Notes under the pieces: model-generated
Told to the model about the DNA's origin: nothing
The model's input: only the letters and a program-made list of their open reading frames with translations
Database searches by the model: none
Made by a program: the position numbers and the translations under genes
Assembly (NCBI GenBank): GCA_030540255.1
Contig: JAUNWP010000019.1
Location: forward strand, 1 to 33,149
DNA length: 33,149 nt
Direction: 5' to 3'
Source of the DNA: Eubacteriales bacterium
Lineage (GTDB): Bacteria; Bacillota; Clostridia; Lachnospirales; Lachnospiraceae
In this document: positions 1 to 8,601 of the stretch, one piece after another
Numbering within the stretch: the first letter of the stretch is position 1
Layout: the number at the start of each line of letters is the position of its first letter

Positions 1-510
1 ATAGCAGGTATCAAGACGGGCAATCTGTTCAGCTGCTTTTATTCGTCACAGGAGGAGCTGCGCACAGATCTCAAGAAATATAATCAAATATTTATGCCAA
101 GAGGCCTATTCTTAATTCCGCTCAAACTAAGCGGAAACAGGGCGTTGCTCTATCTTTTCCGCAAAGACAGACTGCAGAGTGATCTGCTGAGCACGGAGGC
201 AAGCAATATGCTCAGCAGCATAGGCTATGAGACGAAGGACTATCGTTCGTGTCTTACAAGGCTTATAAGGAGGCTTAAGCTTACAAATGAGTTTCCGCAT
301 GAGATCGGTCTGTTTCTGAGCTATCCGCCGGAGGATGTGAGAAGCTTCGTTACAGAGGGCGCTGACAAATGTAAGCTGGTAGGTTATTGGAAGGTCTACG
401 GAGATGTAAATGAAGCAATGCGCAGATTCAGCGAATATGATCACTGTACCATGGATTATGCAGGCAGGATAAAACGAGGCTCAAAGTTAGAGGAGCTGAT
501 AGTTGCCTGA
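1..510 (+). CDS. DUF3793 family protein (5' end outside window)
   Basis: The reading frame is open from base 1 and ends at TGA 508-510. The gene therefore begins upstream of the window, and the ATG at 94 is internal. Visible landmarks of the DUF3793 family are LAGIKTGNLFSC-like sequence at the very start, FPHEIGLFLSYPPEDV in the middle and GYWKVYGD near the C-terminus, with Cys residues on either side. The family is small, soluble and common in Lachnospiraceae and Clostridium, often next to a flavodoxin as here; its biochemical function is not known. No signal peptide or membrane segment is visible in the part present. The family call rests on recognised motifs and is fairly secure; the function is open. 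Confidence 0.8.
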   Translation: MAGIKTGNLFSCFYSSQEELRTDLKKYNQIFMPRGLFLIPLKLSGNRALLYLFRKDRLQSDLLSTEASNMLSSIGYETKDYRSCLTRLIRRLKLTNEFPHEIGLFLSYPPEDVRSFVTEGADKCKLVGYWKVYGDVNEAMRRFSEYDHCTMDYAGRIKRGSKLEELIVA

Positions 511-585
511 CGATCACATTGACTATGCTAAGTTTGCTCATATCCGAATTAATCGATTTAAGTGCACGGACAGTCAACAAAGCGC

Positions 586-615
586 TTGACAGACTATCCG
601 TAAGCTTAATATATA
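586..615 (+). promoter_or_regulatory. Promoter of the flavodoxin gene with overlapping dyad
   Basis: A consensus -35 TTGACA lies at 586-591 and a -10 TATATA at 610-615, with an 18-base spacer, about 30 bases before the flavodoxin start. The -35 forms the right half of an inverted repeat, GTCAA (573-577) and TTGAC (586-590), which could be an operator. No Fur-box-like sequence was recognised. The promoter suggests that the flavodoxin is transcribed separately from the DUF3793 gene. Confidence 0.5.
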
Positions 616-642
616 AACGAAAGGAACAGGTATTTTTGAATT

Positions 643-1065
643 ATGAAAGCAGCAGTTATTTATTGGAGTGGTACAGGCAACACAGAAGCTATGGCAAATG
701 CTGTGGCAGAGGGAATGAAGGCAAAGGGTGCCGAAGTTGTAATGTATACTCCTTCAGATCTTGATGCAGCTGCGGTTAAGAGCTGCAGTGCGGTAGCACT
801 CGGATGCCCGGCTATGGGAGCAGAAGTGCTTGAGGAGACAGAATTCCAGCCTATGTGGGATGATCTTAAGTCAAATCTTGCAGGTAAGAGAGTAGCTCTC
901 TTCGGTTCTTACGGCTGGGGTGACGGTGAGTGGATGCGCTCATGGGAGTCTGATGCCCAGGATGCAGGTGTTGCGCTTGCAGCAGAGAGTGTACTTGCCA
1001 ACAATGCACCTGATGCTGATGCACTTGCAAAGTGCAAAGCACTCGGAGAAGGACTTTGCGCATAA
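643..1065 (+). CDS. Short-chain flavodoxin
   Basis: This 140-residue protein is the usual size of a short-chain flavodoxin, a soluble FMN-binding electron carrier that replaces ferredoxin in low-potential redox reactions. The phosphate-binding loop SGTGNTE is at residues 9-15 after the first beta strand (KAAVIYW). Typical later motifs are ALGCPAMGAE, KRVALFGSYGWGDGEWM and the C-terminal ANNAPDADAL segment that closes the fold. The ATG at 643 follows an AAGGAACAGG Shine-Dalgarno stretch at 621-630, which decides the start. The gene sits between its own promoter and a strong terminator, so it is probably monocistronic. Its partner enzyme cannot be told from the sequence. Confidence 0.93.
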   Translation: MKAAVIYWSGTGNTEAMANAVAEGMKAKGAEVVMYTPSDLDAAAVKSCSAVALGCPAMGAEVLEETEFQPMWDDLKSNLAGKRVALFGSYGWGDGEWMRSWESDAQDAGVALAAESVLANNAPDADALAKCKALGEGLCA

Positions 1066-1134
1066 GATTTTTCATAATACGAAGCAATAGATATCGCTTC
1101 ATTATAAACCCAAACTGAATAATGAACCTCGCTT

Positions 1135-1172
1135 ATCCCCGCAGTTTACGAAATTGCGGGGATTTTACATTT
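1135..1172 (+). terminator. Rho-independent terminator after flavodoxin
   Basis: A perfect 9-bp stem, ATCCCCGCA (1135-1143) with TGCGGGGAT (1155-1163), is followed by TTTTACATTTT. It ends the flavodoxin transcript before the arginine cluster. Confidence 0.85.
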
Positions 1173-1206
1173 TAAAAGACAAAAGCAGAATAATATACCG
1201 ACCAAG

Positions 1207-1332
1207 TGTATAAATATTAATGCAAAGCTTGAAAACAGCATAAATCGACATATTTATGCATAAAAAGCTGTTGACAAGCAAGCTACATATGTTTATTATA
1301 CGCTGTATAAATTATCGCGCTGATGTATAAAT
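1207..1332 (+). promoter_or_regulatory. argG promoter and candidate arginine-repressor operators
   Basis: A textbook promoter is visible: -35 TTGACA at 1271-1276, a 17-base spacer and -10 TATTAT at 1294-1299. The 9-mer TGTATAAAT occurs three times, at 1207-1215, 1304-1312 and 1324-1332. The last two are exactly 20 bases apart and lie over and just after the expected start of transcription. An inverted repeat GCATAAAT (1238-1245) / ATTTATGC (1252-1259) lies upstream of the -35. ARG boxes bound by ArgR/AhrC are 18-bp A/T-rich imperfect palindromes, often paired about two helical turns apart, so these are plausible operators. The exact Bacillus consensus is not matched, so ArgR binding is inferred. 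The rest of the 333-base gap (1066-1398) holds only the flavodoxin terminator. Confidence 0.55.
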
Positions 1333-1398
1333 ACACAGCAAAACTACAATTGAATTTGTAATATATCAACTCGTAAGACAGCTTGGGAGGATAAGGAT

Positions 1399-2622
1399 AT
1401 GAATAAGGAAAACATTAAAAAGATAGTACTTGCTTACTCGGGAGGACTTGATACATCGATCATCATTCCGTGGCTCAAGGAAAACTATAACGATCCGGAG
1501 ATCATCGCGGTTGCCGGTAATGTAGGACAGGCAGATGAACTCGAAGGACTTGAGGAGAAGGCGTTAAAGACAGGCGCTTCCAAGCTTATTGTTGCGGATC
1601 TTGTGGATGAGATGGTAGACGAGGTCATCATTCCTTCACTCAAGATGGATGCAAAATATGAGACGTATCTGCTCGGAACCGCATTTGCAAGGCCGGTTAT
1701 CGGCAAGAAGCTTGCAGAGATCGCTATAGCAGAGGGTGCCGATGCCATCTGCCACGGTGCGACAGGTAAGGGCAACGATCAGGTAAGATTTGAACTTGCA
1801 ATCAAGCGTTTCGCTCCGGATATGCCTATCATCGCTCCTTGGAGGGAGTGGGATATCAAATCCCGTGATGAGGAGATAGATTTTGCAGAGGCACATAAGG
1901 TACCGCTTAAGATCTCAAGGGAGACAAATTATTCCAAGGATAAGAACCTCTGGCACTTGAGCCATGAAGGACTTGATCTTGAGGATCCTTCAAATGAGCC
2001 TCAGTATGAGAAGCCGGGCTTCCTCGAGATGGGTGTCTCTCCTATACAGGCACCGGATGAGCCGACTTATATCTCAATCGACTTCGAAGCAGGTGCTCCG
2101 GTTGCCTTTAACGGAGAGAAGATGAAGGCTTCCAAGATCATCGAGAAGCTTAACGAGGTAGGCGGAGCAAACGGAATAGGAATTATTGATATCGTAGAGA
2201 ACCGTCTTGTAGGAATGAAGGACCGCGGCGTATACGAGACTCCGGGAGGAACCATCCTTTATTTCGCACATTCTCAGCTTGAGATGCTTACTGTTGATAA
2301 GGATACTCTGCATGAGAAGCAGAAGCTTTCGGTAGACTTTGCCGATCTTATCTATAACGGAAAGTGGTATTCACCGCTCAGGGAGGCACTTCAGGCATTT
2401 GCCGATGAGGCTGATAAGTATTGCACAGGAACCGTTAAGCTCAAGCTCTACAAGGGCAATATCATTCCGGCAGGAACAACTTCACCGTACTCACTGTATT
2501 CGGAGAATCTCGTTACATTCGGAGAGAGTGATTACGATCAGGGACAGGCAGCAGGCTTTATCAATCTCTGGGGACTTCCTATCAAGGTTCAGGCACTCAG
2601 GGAGCAGAACCGCCTCGGCTGA
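1399..2622 (+). CDS. argG: Argininosuccinate synthase
   Basis: The enzyme condenses citrulline and aspartate using ATP to give argininosuccinate, the penultimate step of arginine synthesis in the cytoplasm. The N-type ATP pyrophosphatase P-loop AYSGGLDTS is at residues 12-20, and [13 protein letters not shown] follows around residues 118-130. The length of 407 residues is normal. GGGAGG at 1385-1390 sets the ATG start. It is the first gene of the arginine cluster, directly behind a consensus promoter with repeated operator-like boxes. Leucine codons are strongly biased: 19 CTT, 13 CTC, 3 CTG, 1 TTA and 1 TTG by my count. It is followed by a 170-base structured spacer before argH. Confidence 0.97.
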   Translation: MNKENIKKIVLAYSGGLDTSIIIPWLKENYNDPEIIAVAGNVGQADELEGLEEKALKTGASKLIVADLVDEMVDEVIIPSLKMDAKYETYLLGTAFARPVIGKKLAEIAIAEGADAICHGATGKGNDQVRFELAIKRFAPDMPIIAPWREWDIKSRDEEIDFAEAHKVPLKISRETNYSKDKNLWHLSHEGLDLEDPSNEPQYEKPGFLEMGVSPIQAPDEPTYISIDFEAGAPVAFNGEKMKASKIIEKLNEVGGANGIGIIDIVENRLVGMKDRGVYETPGGTILYFAHSQLEMLTVDKDTLHEKQKLSVDFADLIYNGKWYSPLREALQAFADEADKYCTGTVKLKLYKGNIIPAGTTSPYSLYSENLVTFGESDYDQGQAAGFINLWGLPIKVQALREQNRLG

Positions 2623-2662
2623 TAAATAATGTAAATGTTTCCTTTGGAAAAAGGACAACAAG

Positions 2663-2762
2663 GCTGCCGGCTATGTCTAAGGCAGCATAATAAGACAGTA
2701 TCAGGAAAATCAAAGGGACCGTCTGTTTTTATAAATACAGCGGTCCCGGTCTTATATAAGAC
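2663..2762 (+). promoter_or_regulatory. Structured argG-argH spacer (hairpins and palindrome)
   Basis: The 170-base spacer holds a small hairpin GCTGCC (2663-2668) / GGCAGC (2681-2686). A long stem follows: GGGACCG (2715-2721) with CGGTCCC (2741-2747), extended by CTGT/ACAG around a one-base bulge. A perfect 14-bp palindrome, GTCTTATATAAGAC, lies at 2749-2762. The long stem has no T-run after it, so it does not look like a normal terminator. It may be a processing, stabilising or attenuating element separating argG from the following arg genes, or a second regulated start. Confidence 0.4.
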
Positions 2763-2792
2763 AGAAAAAACATTCGGGAGAGTATCTATATA

Positions 2793-4169
2793 ATGGCAAA
2801 GATGTGGGCGGGGCGAAGTTCCGGAATTACAGACAGTATAGCGGATGATTTTAATTCATCCATCAGCTTTGATTCAAGGATGTACAAACAGGACATAAGC
2901 GGAAGTATGGCTCATGCGGCAATGCTTGCCGAGGTAGGCATCATCAGCGCTAAGGATGCGGATGATCTGATAGACGGATTGCAGGGCATACTTGACGACA
3001 TTGAGTCAGGCAAGCTTGAATTCGATCCCGGCTGTGAGGATATTCATATGTTCGTGGAGCAGGTGCTTACGGAACGTATAGGCGATACCGGCAAGAAGCT
3101 GCATACCGCAAGAAGCCGTAATGATCAGGTTGCTCTGGATCTCAGGATGTACTTAAGAGATGAGGCAGCGGAGCTGGATACACTGATCAGAGAGCTTACC
3201 GAGGTACTGGTAAGTGTAGCTGAAAAGAATATGGGGGCAGTAATGCCGGGATATACGCATCTTCAGAGAGCTCAGCCGATACTTTTCTCACATCATATTA
3301 TGGCATATGCCATGATGCTTTTAAGAGACAAGGCAAGGATCGTGGACGCAGCAAAGCGCATGAATATTTCTCCGATAGGAAGCTGTGCGTTTGCCGGAAC
3401 CACCTATCATACAGACAGAGGCTTTGAGGCTGAAAAGCTTGGCTTCGACGGCATTTCCCAAAACAGCATAGACGGAGTATCGGACAGAGATTTCTGCCTT
3501 GAGCTTATGAGTGCCATAGCGATACTTATGATGCATATGTCGAGACTTTCGGAGGAGATAGTGCTGTGGACGAGCTGGGAGTTCAAATTCGTCGAGCTTT
3601 CGGACAGCTATACCACAGGCTCCTCGATCATGCCTCAGAAGAAGAATTCGGATATGGCAGAGCTTATCCGTGGAAAGACCGGAAGGGTCTACGGAGACCT
3701 GATGGCATTGCTTACGACACTGAAAGGACTTCCGCTTGCTTACAACAAGGATATGCAGGAGGACAAGGAGGCTGTATTTGATGCAGTCGATACCGTGAAG
3801 ATGTGTCTCAAGGTCATGACCCCGATGATCGACACCATGAAGATCATACCGGAAAATATGCGTAAGGCGGCAAACGAGGGCTTTATCAATGCAACGGATC
3901 TTGCCGATTATATGGTCAAGAAAGGACTTCCTTTCAGAAACGCATACAAGATATCCGGAAGCATAGTTGCGGACTGTATCAAGAGAGGACTTGTGCTCGA
4001 TACTTATCCGCTTGAGGATTACAGAAAATACAGCGAGCTCATCGATAAGGATGTATATGATGAGATCAATATCGATAACTGTGTTGAGAAGAGGATCTCC
4101 GCAGGAGGTACTTCATCAATATCGGTCAAGGCTCAGATAGCATGGGTAAAAGCCGAGCTTGAAGCTTAA
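2793..4169 (+). CDS. argH: Argininosuccinate lyase
   Basis: The enzyme cleaves argininosuccinate to arginine and fumarate, the last step of arginine synthesis. It belongs to the fumarase/aspartase superfamily. The superfamily signature loop GSSIMPQKKNSD is at residues 276-287 and carries the catalytic serine; HTARSRNDQVALD and PGYTHLQRAQP are the other two conserved regions. The 458-residue length is typical. CGGGAG at 2775-2780 is a somewhat distant Shine-Dalgarno (12 bases) before the ATG. It follows argG after a structured spacer and precedes argC by 68 bases. Confidence 0.97.
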   Translation: MAKMWAGRSSGITDSIADDFNSSISFDSRMYKQDISGSMAHAAMLAEVGIISAKDADDLIDGLQGILDDIESGKLEFDPGCEDIHMFVEQVLTERIGDTGKKLHTARSRNDQVALDLRMYLRDEAAELDTLIRELTEVLVSVAEKNMGAVMPGYTHLQRAQPILFSHHIMAYAMMLLRDKARIVDAAKRMNISPIGSCAFAGTTYHTDRGFEAEKLGFDGISQNSIDGVSDRDFCLELMSAIAILMMHMSRLSEEIVLWTSWEFKFVELSDSYTTGSSIMPQKKNSDMAELIRGKTGRVYGDLMALLTTLKGLPLAYNKDMQEDKEAVFDAVDTVKMCLKVMTPMIDTMKIIPENMRKAANEGFINATDLADYMVKKGLPFRNAYKISGSIVADCIKRGLVLDTYPLEDYRKYSELIDKDVYDEINIDNCVEKRISAGGTSSISVKAQIAWVKAELEA

Positions 4170-4237
4170 GGACTAAGGACAGGCTCTGAGGCAAACAAAA
4201 GCCCACAAGAGTGCTTAGATGTAAGGAATGAAAAGTA

Positions 4238-5167
4238 ATGACAAAGGTTTTTATTGACGGAAGCGCCGGTACCACCGGCTTAAGGATATATGATCGTCTT
4301 GCAGACAGAAAAGATATCGAGCTTATCATATTGAGTGATGAGCTTCGTAAGGACACCGAGGCAAGAAAAGAAGCGATATTTGCTGCGGATGCGGCTTTTC
4401 TGTGTCTGCCTGATGCGGCAGCCAAAGAGGCTGTTCAGCTTGCCGAGGGAAGTGACACCGTGATCATAGACACGTCCACGGCGCACAGAACGGCAGAGGG
4501 TTGGACCTACGGTTTTGCAGAACTAAGATCCGGAAAGATGAGAGACGAGATAAGAAGTTCCAAGCGTATTGCCAATCCGGGATGTCATGCAAGCGGATTC
4601 ATTTCCCTTATAGAGCCTCTTGTAGGAGCGGGATTGCTGAAGAAGGATGCGGCACTCAGCGCATTTTCCCTTACAGGCTATTCCGGCGGCGGCAAAAAGA
4701 TGATCGCAGAGTATGAGGATAAGGACAGAAACTCGCTGCTTGATGCACCGAGACAATACGGCATCACTCAGCAGCATAAGCATCTTAAGGAAATGAAGGC
4801 TATGACAGGAATCGAACTCCTTCCTGCATTTTGCCCCATAGTTGCAGCTTATTACAGCGGCATGGAGGTGAGCGTTCCGGTATTTGCCAAGGATCTAAAC
4901 GGAAGTATTGAGGATATAAAGAACGTATACCGTGAGTACTACAAGAGCAAGATAGTGCATTTTGAGGAAAATGCGGATGACGGCGGCTTTATATCGGCAG
5001 CCAAGCTCTCGGGCAGAGATGATATGGTGATAAGCGTAAGCGGCAACGAAGACAGAATACTGCTTACATCTCTTTTCGACAATCTCGGAAAGGGCGCCTC
5101 GGGAGCGGCAATTCAGAATCTTAATATAGTAATGGGCGTAGAAGAGACCACGGGACTTAATATCTGA
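4238..5167 (+). CDS. argC: N-acetyl-gamma-glutamyl-phosphate reductase, short (type 2) form
   Basis: The enzyme reduces N-acetylglutamyl phosphate to the semialdehyde with NADPH, the third step of ornithine synthesis. The N-terminal nucleotide-binding motif is GSAGTTGLRIYDRL, followed by IDTSTAHRTAEGWTYGF. The active-site cysteine is C116 in IANPGCHASG, and GYSGGGKKM follows. At 309 residues it matches the shorter, less common ArgC subfamily rather than the ~345-residue form found in Bacillus. AAGGA at 4223-4227 precedes the ATG by 10 bases. Its last codons and stop are echoed twice in the following spacer. Confidence 0.93.
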   Translation: MTKVFIDGSAGTTGLRIYDRLADRKDIELIILSDELRKDTEARKEAIFAADAAFLCLPDAAAKEAVQLAEGSDTVIIDTSTAHRTAEGWTYGFAELRSGKMRDEIRSSKRIANPGCHASGFISLIEPLVGAGLLKKDAALSAFSLTGYSGGGKKMIAEYEDKDRNSLLDAPRQYGITQQHKHLKEMKAMTGIELLPAFCPIVAAYYSGMEVSVPVFAKDLNGSIEDIKNVYREYYKSKIVHFEENADDGGFISAAKLSGRDDMVISVSGNEDRILLTSLFDNLGKGASGAAIQNLNIVMGVEETTGLNI

Positions 5168-5233
5168 CAGAATAAGAGAGACTACAGCTTAAGGTCTGAC
5201 ATAAAAGAGACCACAGTACTTAAGGTCTGATAA
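5142..5233 (+). repeat. Threefold imperfect repeat of the argC 3' end
   Basis: Three similar units follow one another. Unit 1 (5142-5169) is the end of argC itself, encoding ETTGLNI plus stop. Unit 2 (about 5175-5203) and unit 3 (about 5204-5233) repeat the pattern GAGACYACAG..CTTAAGGTCTGA. Unit 3 still reads ETTVLKV-stop, so the copies resemble the coding tail and its stop codon. The units are about 29-33 bases long. This looks like a tandem duplication of the gene end that has begun to diverge; no coding role is evident for the two extra units. Confidence 0.7.
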
Positions 5234-5272
5234 AGATAAAAACGAGTGGATATTTATATAGGAGAGAACGGC

Positions 5273-6487
5273 ATGAAGATGATAAACGGCGGTGTATGTG
5301 CCGCAAAGGGCTTTAAGGCAAACGGACTGCATTGCGGCATCCGTCACAATACTACAAAAAAGGATCTTGCACTTATTGTAAGTGATAAGCCGGCAAGTGC
5401 GGCTGCGGTATATACAACAAATCTTGTCAAGGGTGCACCGCTTAAGGTGACTAAGCAGCATATAGAGGACGGAATCGCTCAGGCGGTGATCTGCAACAGC
5501 GGCAATGCCAATACCTGCAATGCCGACGGCATCGAGATAGCAGAGAAGATGAGCGAGCTGCTTGCGGCAGAGCTTGGTATCAAGGCAGATGATGTAATCG
5601 TAGCTTCTACCGGAGTTATAGGACAGCCTCTTAATATCAAGCCTATCGCAGATCATACAAAGGCACTTGCTGAGGGACTTTCGGAAAACGGCAATGAGGA
5701 TGCCGCAGCTGCGATCATGACTACCGATACGGTGATGAAGCAGGCAGCTGTTGAATTTGAAATAGACGGAAAATGCTGCCGCCTCGGTGGTATGGCAAAG
5801 GGCAGCGGCATGATCCATCCGAATATGGCAACCATGCTTGTGTTCATAACCACCGACGTAAGCATTTCCCCGAAAATGCTTAAGAAAGCACTTTCTACAG
5901 ATATAAGCAAGACCTTCAATATGATCTCTGTAGACGGAGATACCTCCACCAACGATATGGTATCCGTTATGGCAAACGGCCTTGCGGGAAATGCTGAGAT
6001 CACTGAGGATGATGATAATTTCAAGGTGTTCATGGAAGCATTGAACACGGTTACCATGCAGCTTTGCCGTATGATTGCCGGAGACGGCGAGGGCGCTACC
6101 AAGATGCTTGAGTGTGTGGTAAGCGGCGCAGCAGATGAAGAGACAGCAAAGACTGTTGCAAAGAGTGTTATCTGCTCTTCACTTTTAAAGGCAGCCATGT
6201 TCGGAGCTGATGCCAACTGGGGCAGAGTGCTTTGTGCTATCGGATACTCCGGTGCTGATGTGGATGTGGATAAGATCGACGTAAGCTTTAAGTCGGATAA
6301 AGGAACCATAGAGGTATGTAAAAACGGTGCCGGTGTTCCGTTCTCTGAGGAAAAGGCCAAGGAAATATTGCTGGAGAAAGATATAGACATACTTGTAGGA
6401 CTTAATTCCGGAGAATGTTCGGCAACTGCATGGGGCTGCGATCTCACATATGATTATGTCAAGATCAACGGAGATTACAGGAGCTGA
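5273..6487 (+). CDS. argJ: Bifunctional ornithine acetyltransferase / N-acetylglutamate synthase
   Basis: ArgJ moves the acetyl group from N-acetylornithine to glutamate, so the acetyl group is recycled; many members also make acetylglutamate from acetyl-CoA. The precursor cleaves itself before the nucleophilic threonine in the conserved ATML motif, here T187 within GSGMIHPNMATML. Other family marks are CNSGNANTCNADG and ANWGRVLCAIGYSG. I place the start at ATG 5273, 6 bases after GGAGAG (5261-5266). The GTG at 5246 would add nine residues without a Shine-Dalgarno. The product is 404 residues, a normal length. It lies 105 bases after argC and 15 bases before argB. Whether the synthase activity is present cannot be read from sequence. 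Confidence 0.95.
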   Translation: MKMINGGVCAAKGFKANGLHCGIRHNTTKKDLALIVSDKPASAAAVYTTNLVKGAPLKVTKQHIEDGIAQAVICNSGNANTCNADGIEIAEKMSELLAAELGIKADDVIVASTGVIGQPLNIKPIADHTKALAEGLSENGNEDAAAAIMTTDTVMKQAAVEFEIDGKCCRLGGMAKGSGMIHPNMATMLVFITTDVSISPKMLKKALSTDISKTFNMISVDGDTSTNDMVSVMANGLAGNAEITEDDDNFKVFMEALNTVTMQLCRMIAGDGEGATKMLECVVSGAADEETAKTVAKSVICSSLLKAAMFGADANWGRVLCAIGYSGADVDVDKIDVSFKSDKGTIEVCKNGAGVPFSEEKAKEILLEKDIDILVGLNSGECSATAWGCDLTYDYVKINGDYRS

Positions 6488-6502
6488 CGGGAGGACAGGA
6501 AA

Positions 6503-7396
6503 ATGACAGGAATGACAAGCCTTGAAAAAGCGCAGGTGCTTATTGAAGCACTTCCGTATATACAGAGATTCAACAAGAAAATAATCGTGATCAAATACGG
6601 CGGATCGGCTATGGCTGATGAGAACCTTAAGCGTATGGTTATTCAGGATGCGGTGTTCCTTAAGCTTGCCGGATTTAAGCCTGTCATCGTGCACGGAGGC
6701 GGTAAGGAGATAAGCAGCTGGATAAACAAAGTCGGAAAAAAGCCTGAGTTTGTAAACGGACTCAGAGTTACGGATGCCGAGACTATGGAGATAGCAGAGA
6801 TGGTGCTTAACAAGGTCAATAAGAGCCTGGTTCAGCTTGTCGGAGATCTCGGTGTAAAGGCGGCTGGAATAAGCGGTAAGGACGGCTTTCTCTTAAAATG
6901 TGAAAAGAAGCTTTCCGATGGCAAGGATATAGGTTTTGTCGGCAATGTTACCGAGGTGGATCCGGAGCTCATATTCGATCTGTTGGAGAAGGACTTCCTA
7001 CCTATTATATGCCCTATAGGCTTTGATGACGAGCATACAAGCTACAATGTAAATGCCGATGATGCGGCATGTGCCATAGCTAAGGCATTAAAGGCAGAAA
7101 AGCTTGTATTCCTCACGGATGTTGAGGGTGTCTACAGAGACTTTAACGATAAGTCCTCACTTATATCGGAGCTTCATCTTAATGAGGCAAAGCAGCTTAT
7201 CACAAGCGGGATCATGGGAGGCGGAATGCTTCCTAAGCTTAATAACTGTGTGGATGCGGTGGAAAGCGGAGTTTCGAGAGTTCATATCATGGACGGACGT
7301 ACACCTCATTGTCTCTTACTTGAGATATTTACCGATAAGGGTATCGGAACCGCGATCCTGAGTGAGAATGAGCCTGAGTATTATAAGGGAGAATAA
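6503..7396 (+). CDS. argB: Acetylglutamate kinase
   Basis: The enzyme phosphorylates N-acetylglutamate with ATP, the second and usually controlling step. Amino-acid-kinase motifs are [10 protein letters not shown] near residue 28, VHGGGKEIS, and [19 protein letters not shown] near the C-terminus. An N-terminal helix of about 25 residues precedes the first strand. In characterised enzymes this helix is found in the hexameric, arginine-inhibited form, which usually accompanies ArgJ, so feedback inhibition by arginine is likely. GGGAGG at 6489-6494 serves the ATG. The stop is two bases before the argD start, so the two genes are probably translationally coupled. Confidence 0.96.
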   Translation: MTGMTSLEKAQVLIEALPYIQRFNKKIIVIKYGGSAMADENLKRMVIQDAVFLKLAGFKPVIVHGGGKEISSWINKVGKKPEFVNGLRVTDAETMEIAEMVLNKVNKSLVQLVGDLGVKAAGISGKDGFLLKCEKKLSDGKDIGFVGNVTEVDPELIFDLLEKDFLPIICPIGFDDEHTSYNVNADDAACAIAKALKAEKLVFLTDVEGVYRDFNDKSSLISELHLNEAKQLITSGIMGGGMLPKLNNCVDAVESGVSRVHIMDGRTPHCLLLEIFTDKGIGTAILSENEPEYYKGE

Positions 7397-7398
7397 TA

Positions 7399-8559
7399 AT
7401 GAATGTTTTTGATACCGACAAAGAGTATATAGCTTCAACCTATAAGCGTTTTCCTATAGCTATAGAGAAAGGCAAGGGCTCAGAAGTCTATGATATGGAG
7501 GGAAAGCGATATATCGATATGGGCTCCGGAATCGGAGTTACAGCCTTCGGCATCGCCGATGAGAAATGGCAGCAGGCAGTCATAGCTCAGATAGCTAAGG
7601 TACAGCATATGTCCAATCTGTATTATACAGAGTCTTGTGCAAAGCTTGCCGAGCTGCTATGCAAAAAGAGCGGCATGAAAAAGGTGTTTTTCGGAAACTC
7701 CGGAGCGGAAGCCAATGAGGGAGCTATAAAGGCTGCAAGAAAGTATGCGGCCGAGAAAAAGGGTGAGGATACCTACACTATCATCACCCTGGAGAACAGC
7801 TTCCACGGAAGAACACTTACTACACTTGCAGCAACCGGACAGGAACATTTTCATGAGCTGTTTAAGCCGCTTACTCCGGGCTTCATACATGTTCCGGCGA
7901 ATGATCTCGAGGCTATGAAAAAGGCTGTGGAGAACAACAAGGTCGCAGGCATCATGATGGAGGTGATCCAGGGTGAGGGCGGCGTCAAGGCTTTGGATGC
8001 CGAGTTTGTACAGGGCGTTGCAAAGCTTTGCAAGGAACAGGACATAGTGCTCATCATAGACGAGGTTCAGAGCGGAAACGGCAGAAGCGGATATATGTAT
8101 GCTTATCAGAGCTACGGAATACAGCCGGATGTGGTCTCAACAGCCAAGGGACTCGCAGGAGGACTTCCTATAGGAGCGGTACTTTTAGGAGAAAAGCTCA
8201 AGGATGTTTTCGCTTACGGAGATCATGGCTCTACCTTCGGAGGCAATCCTGTAAGCTGTGCTGCTGCAATCAGCATAGTTGAAAGAATAGACGATAAACT
8301 GCTTGAAGAGGTAAGGGAAAAGAGCAGCTATCTGTTTGATACATTTGAAAAGGCTGAGGGTATCACAGCTGTAAGCGGTATGGGACTGATGATAGGACTC
8401 ACCACAAAAAAGCCTGTGTCGGAGGTGCTAGGCAAGTGTATGGAGAACGGTGTGCTTTGTCTTACGGCTAAGGATAAGCTCAGACTTCTTCCGGCACTTA
8501 ATATACCTATGCCGCTTCTTAAGGAGGCAGCCGAGGTGATAGTTAAGGCTTGCAGCTAA
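7399..8559 (+). CDS. argD: Acetylornithine aminotransferase
   Basis: This PLP enzyme transaminates N-acetylglutamate semialdehyde with glutamate to N-acetylornithine. Class-III aminotransferase landmarks are GNSGAEANEGAIKAARKY, the PLP-contacting FHGRTL, IIDEVQSGNGRSG, and the Schiff-base lysine K250 in STAKGLAGGLPIGAVL. At 386 residues it has the usual length. The Shine-Dalgarno (GGGAG) lies within the end of argB. Related enzymes can also act on succinyl-diaminopimelate, but the position between argB and argF supports the arginine role. Confidence 0.96.
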   Translation: MNVFDTDKEYIASTYKRFPIAIEKGKGSEVYDMEGKRYIDMGSGIGVTAFGIADEKWQQAVIAQIAKVQHMSNLYYTESCAKLAELLCKKSGMKKVFFGNSGAEANEGAIKAARKYAAEKKGEDTYTIITLENSFHGRTLTTLAATGQEHFHELFKPLTPGFIHVPANDLEAMKKAVENNKVAGIMMEVIQGEGGVKALDAEFVQGVAKLCKEQDIVLIIDEVQSGNGRSGYMYAYQSYGIQPDVVSTAKGLAGGLPIGAVLLGEKLKDVFAYGDHGSTFGGNPVSCAAAISIVERIDDKLLEEVREKSSYLFDTFEKAEGITAVSGMGLMIGLTTKKPVSEVLGKCMENGVLCLTAKDKLRLLPALNIPMPLLKEAAEVIVKACS

Positions 8560-8601
8560 ATAAGCTTTGCAGCCATTTGTATAGAGATAAGGAAGAATAA
8601 T

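Noticed and set aside
2715-2747. Rho-independent terminator between argG and argH
   Set aside because: The stem is strong but is followed by GGTCTTATAT rather than a T-run, so simple termination is not supported.
5246-5272. GTG 5246 as the start of argJ
   Set aside because: No Shine-Dalgarno precedes it, while GGAGAG sits at the right distance before ATG 5273, where the family N-terminus begins.
5653-6447. A 264-codon open frame on the - strand inside argJ
   Set aside because: Ser/Ala/Ile-rich shadow of a conserved argJ frame with no Shine-Dalgarno.
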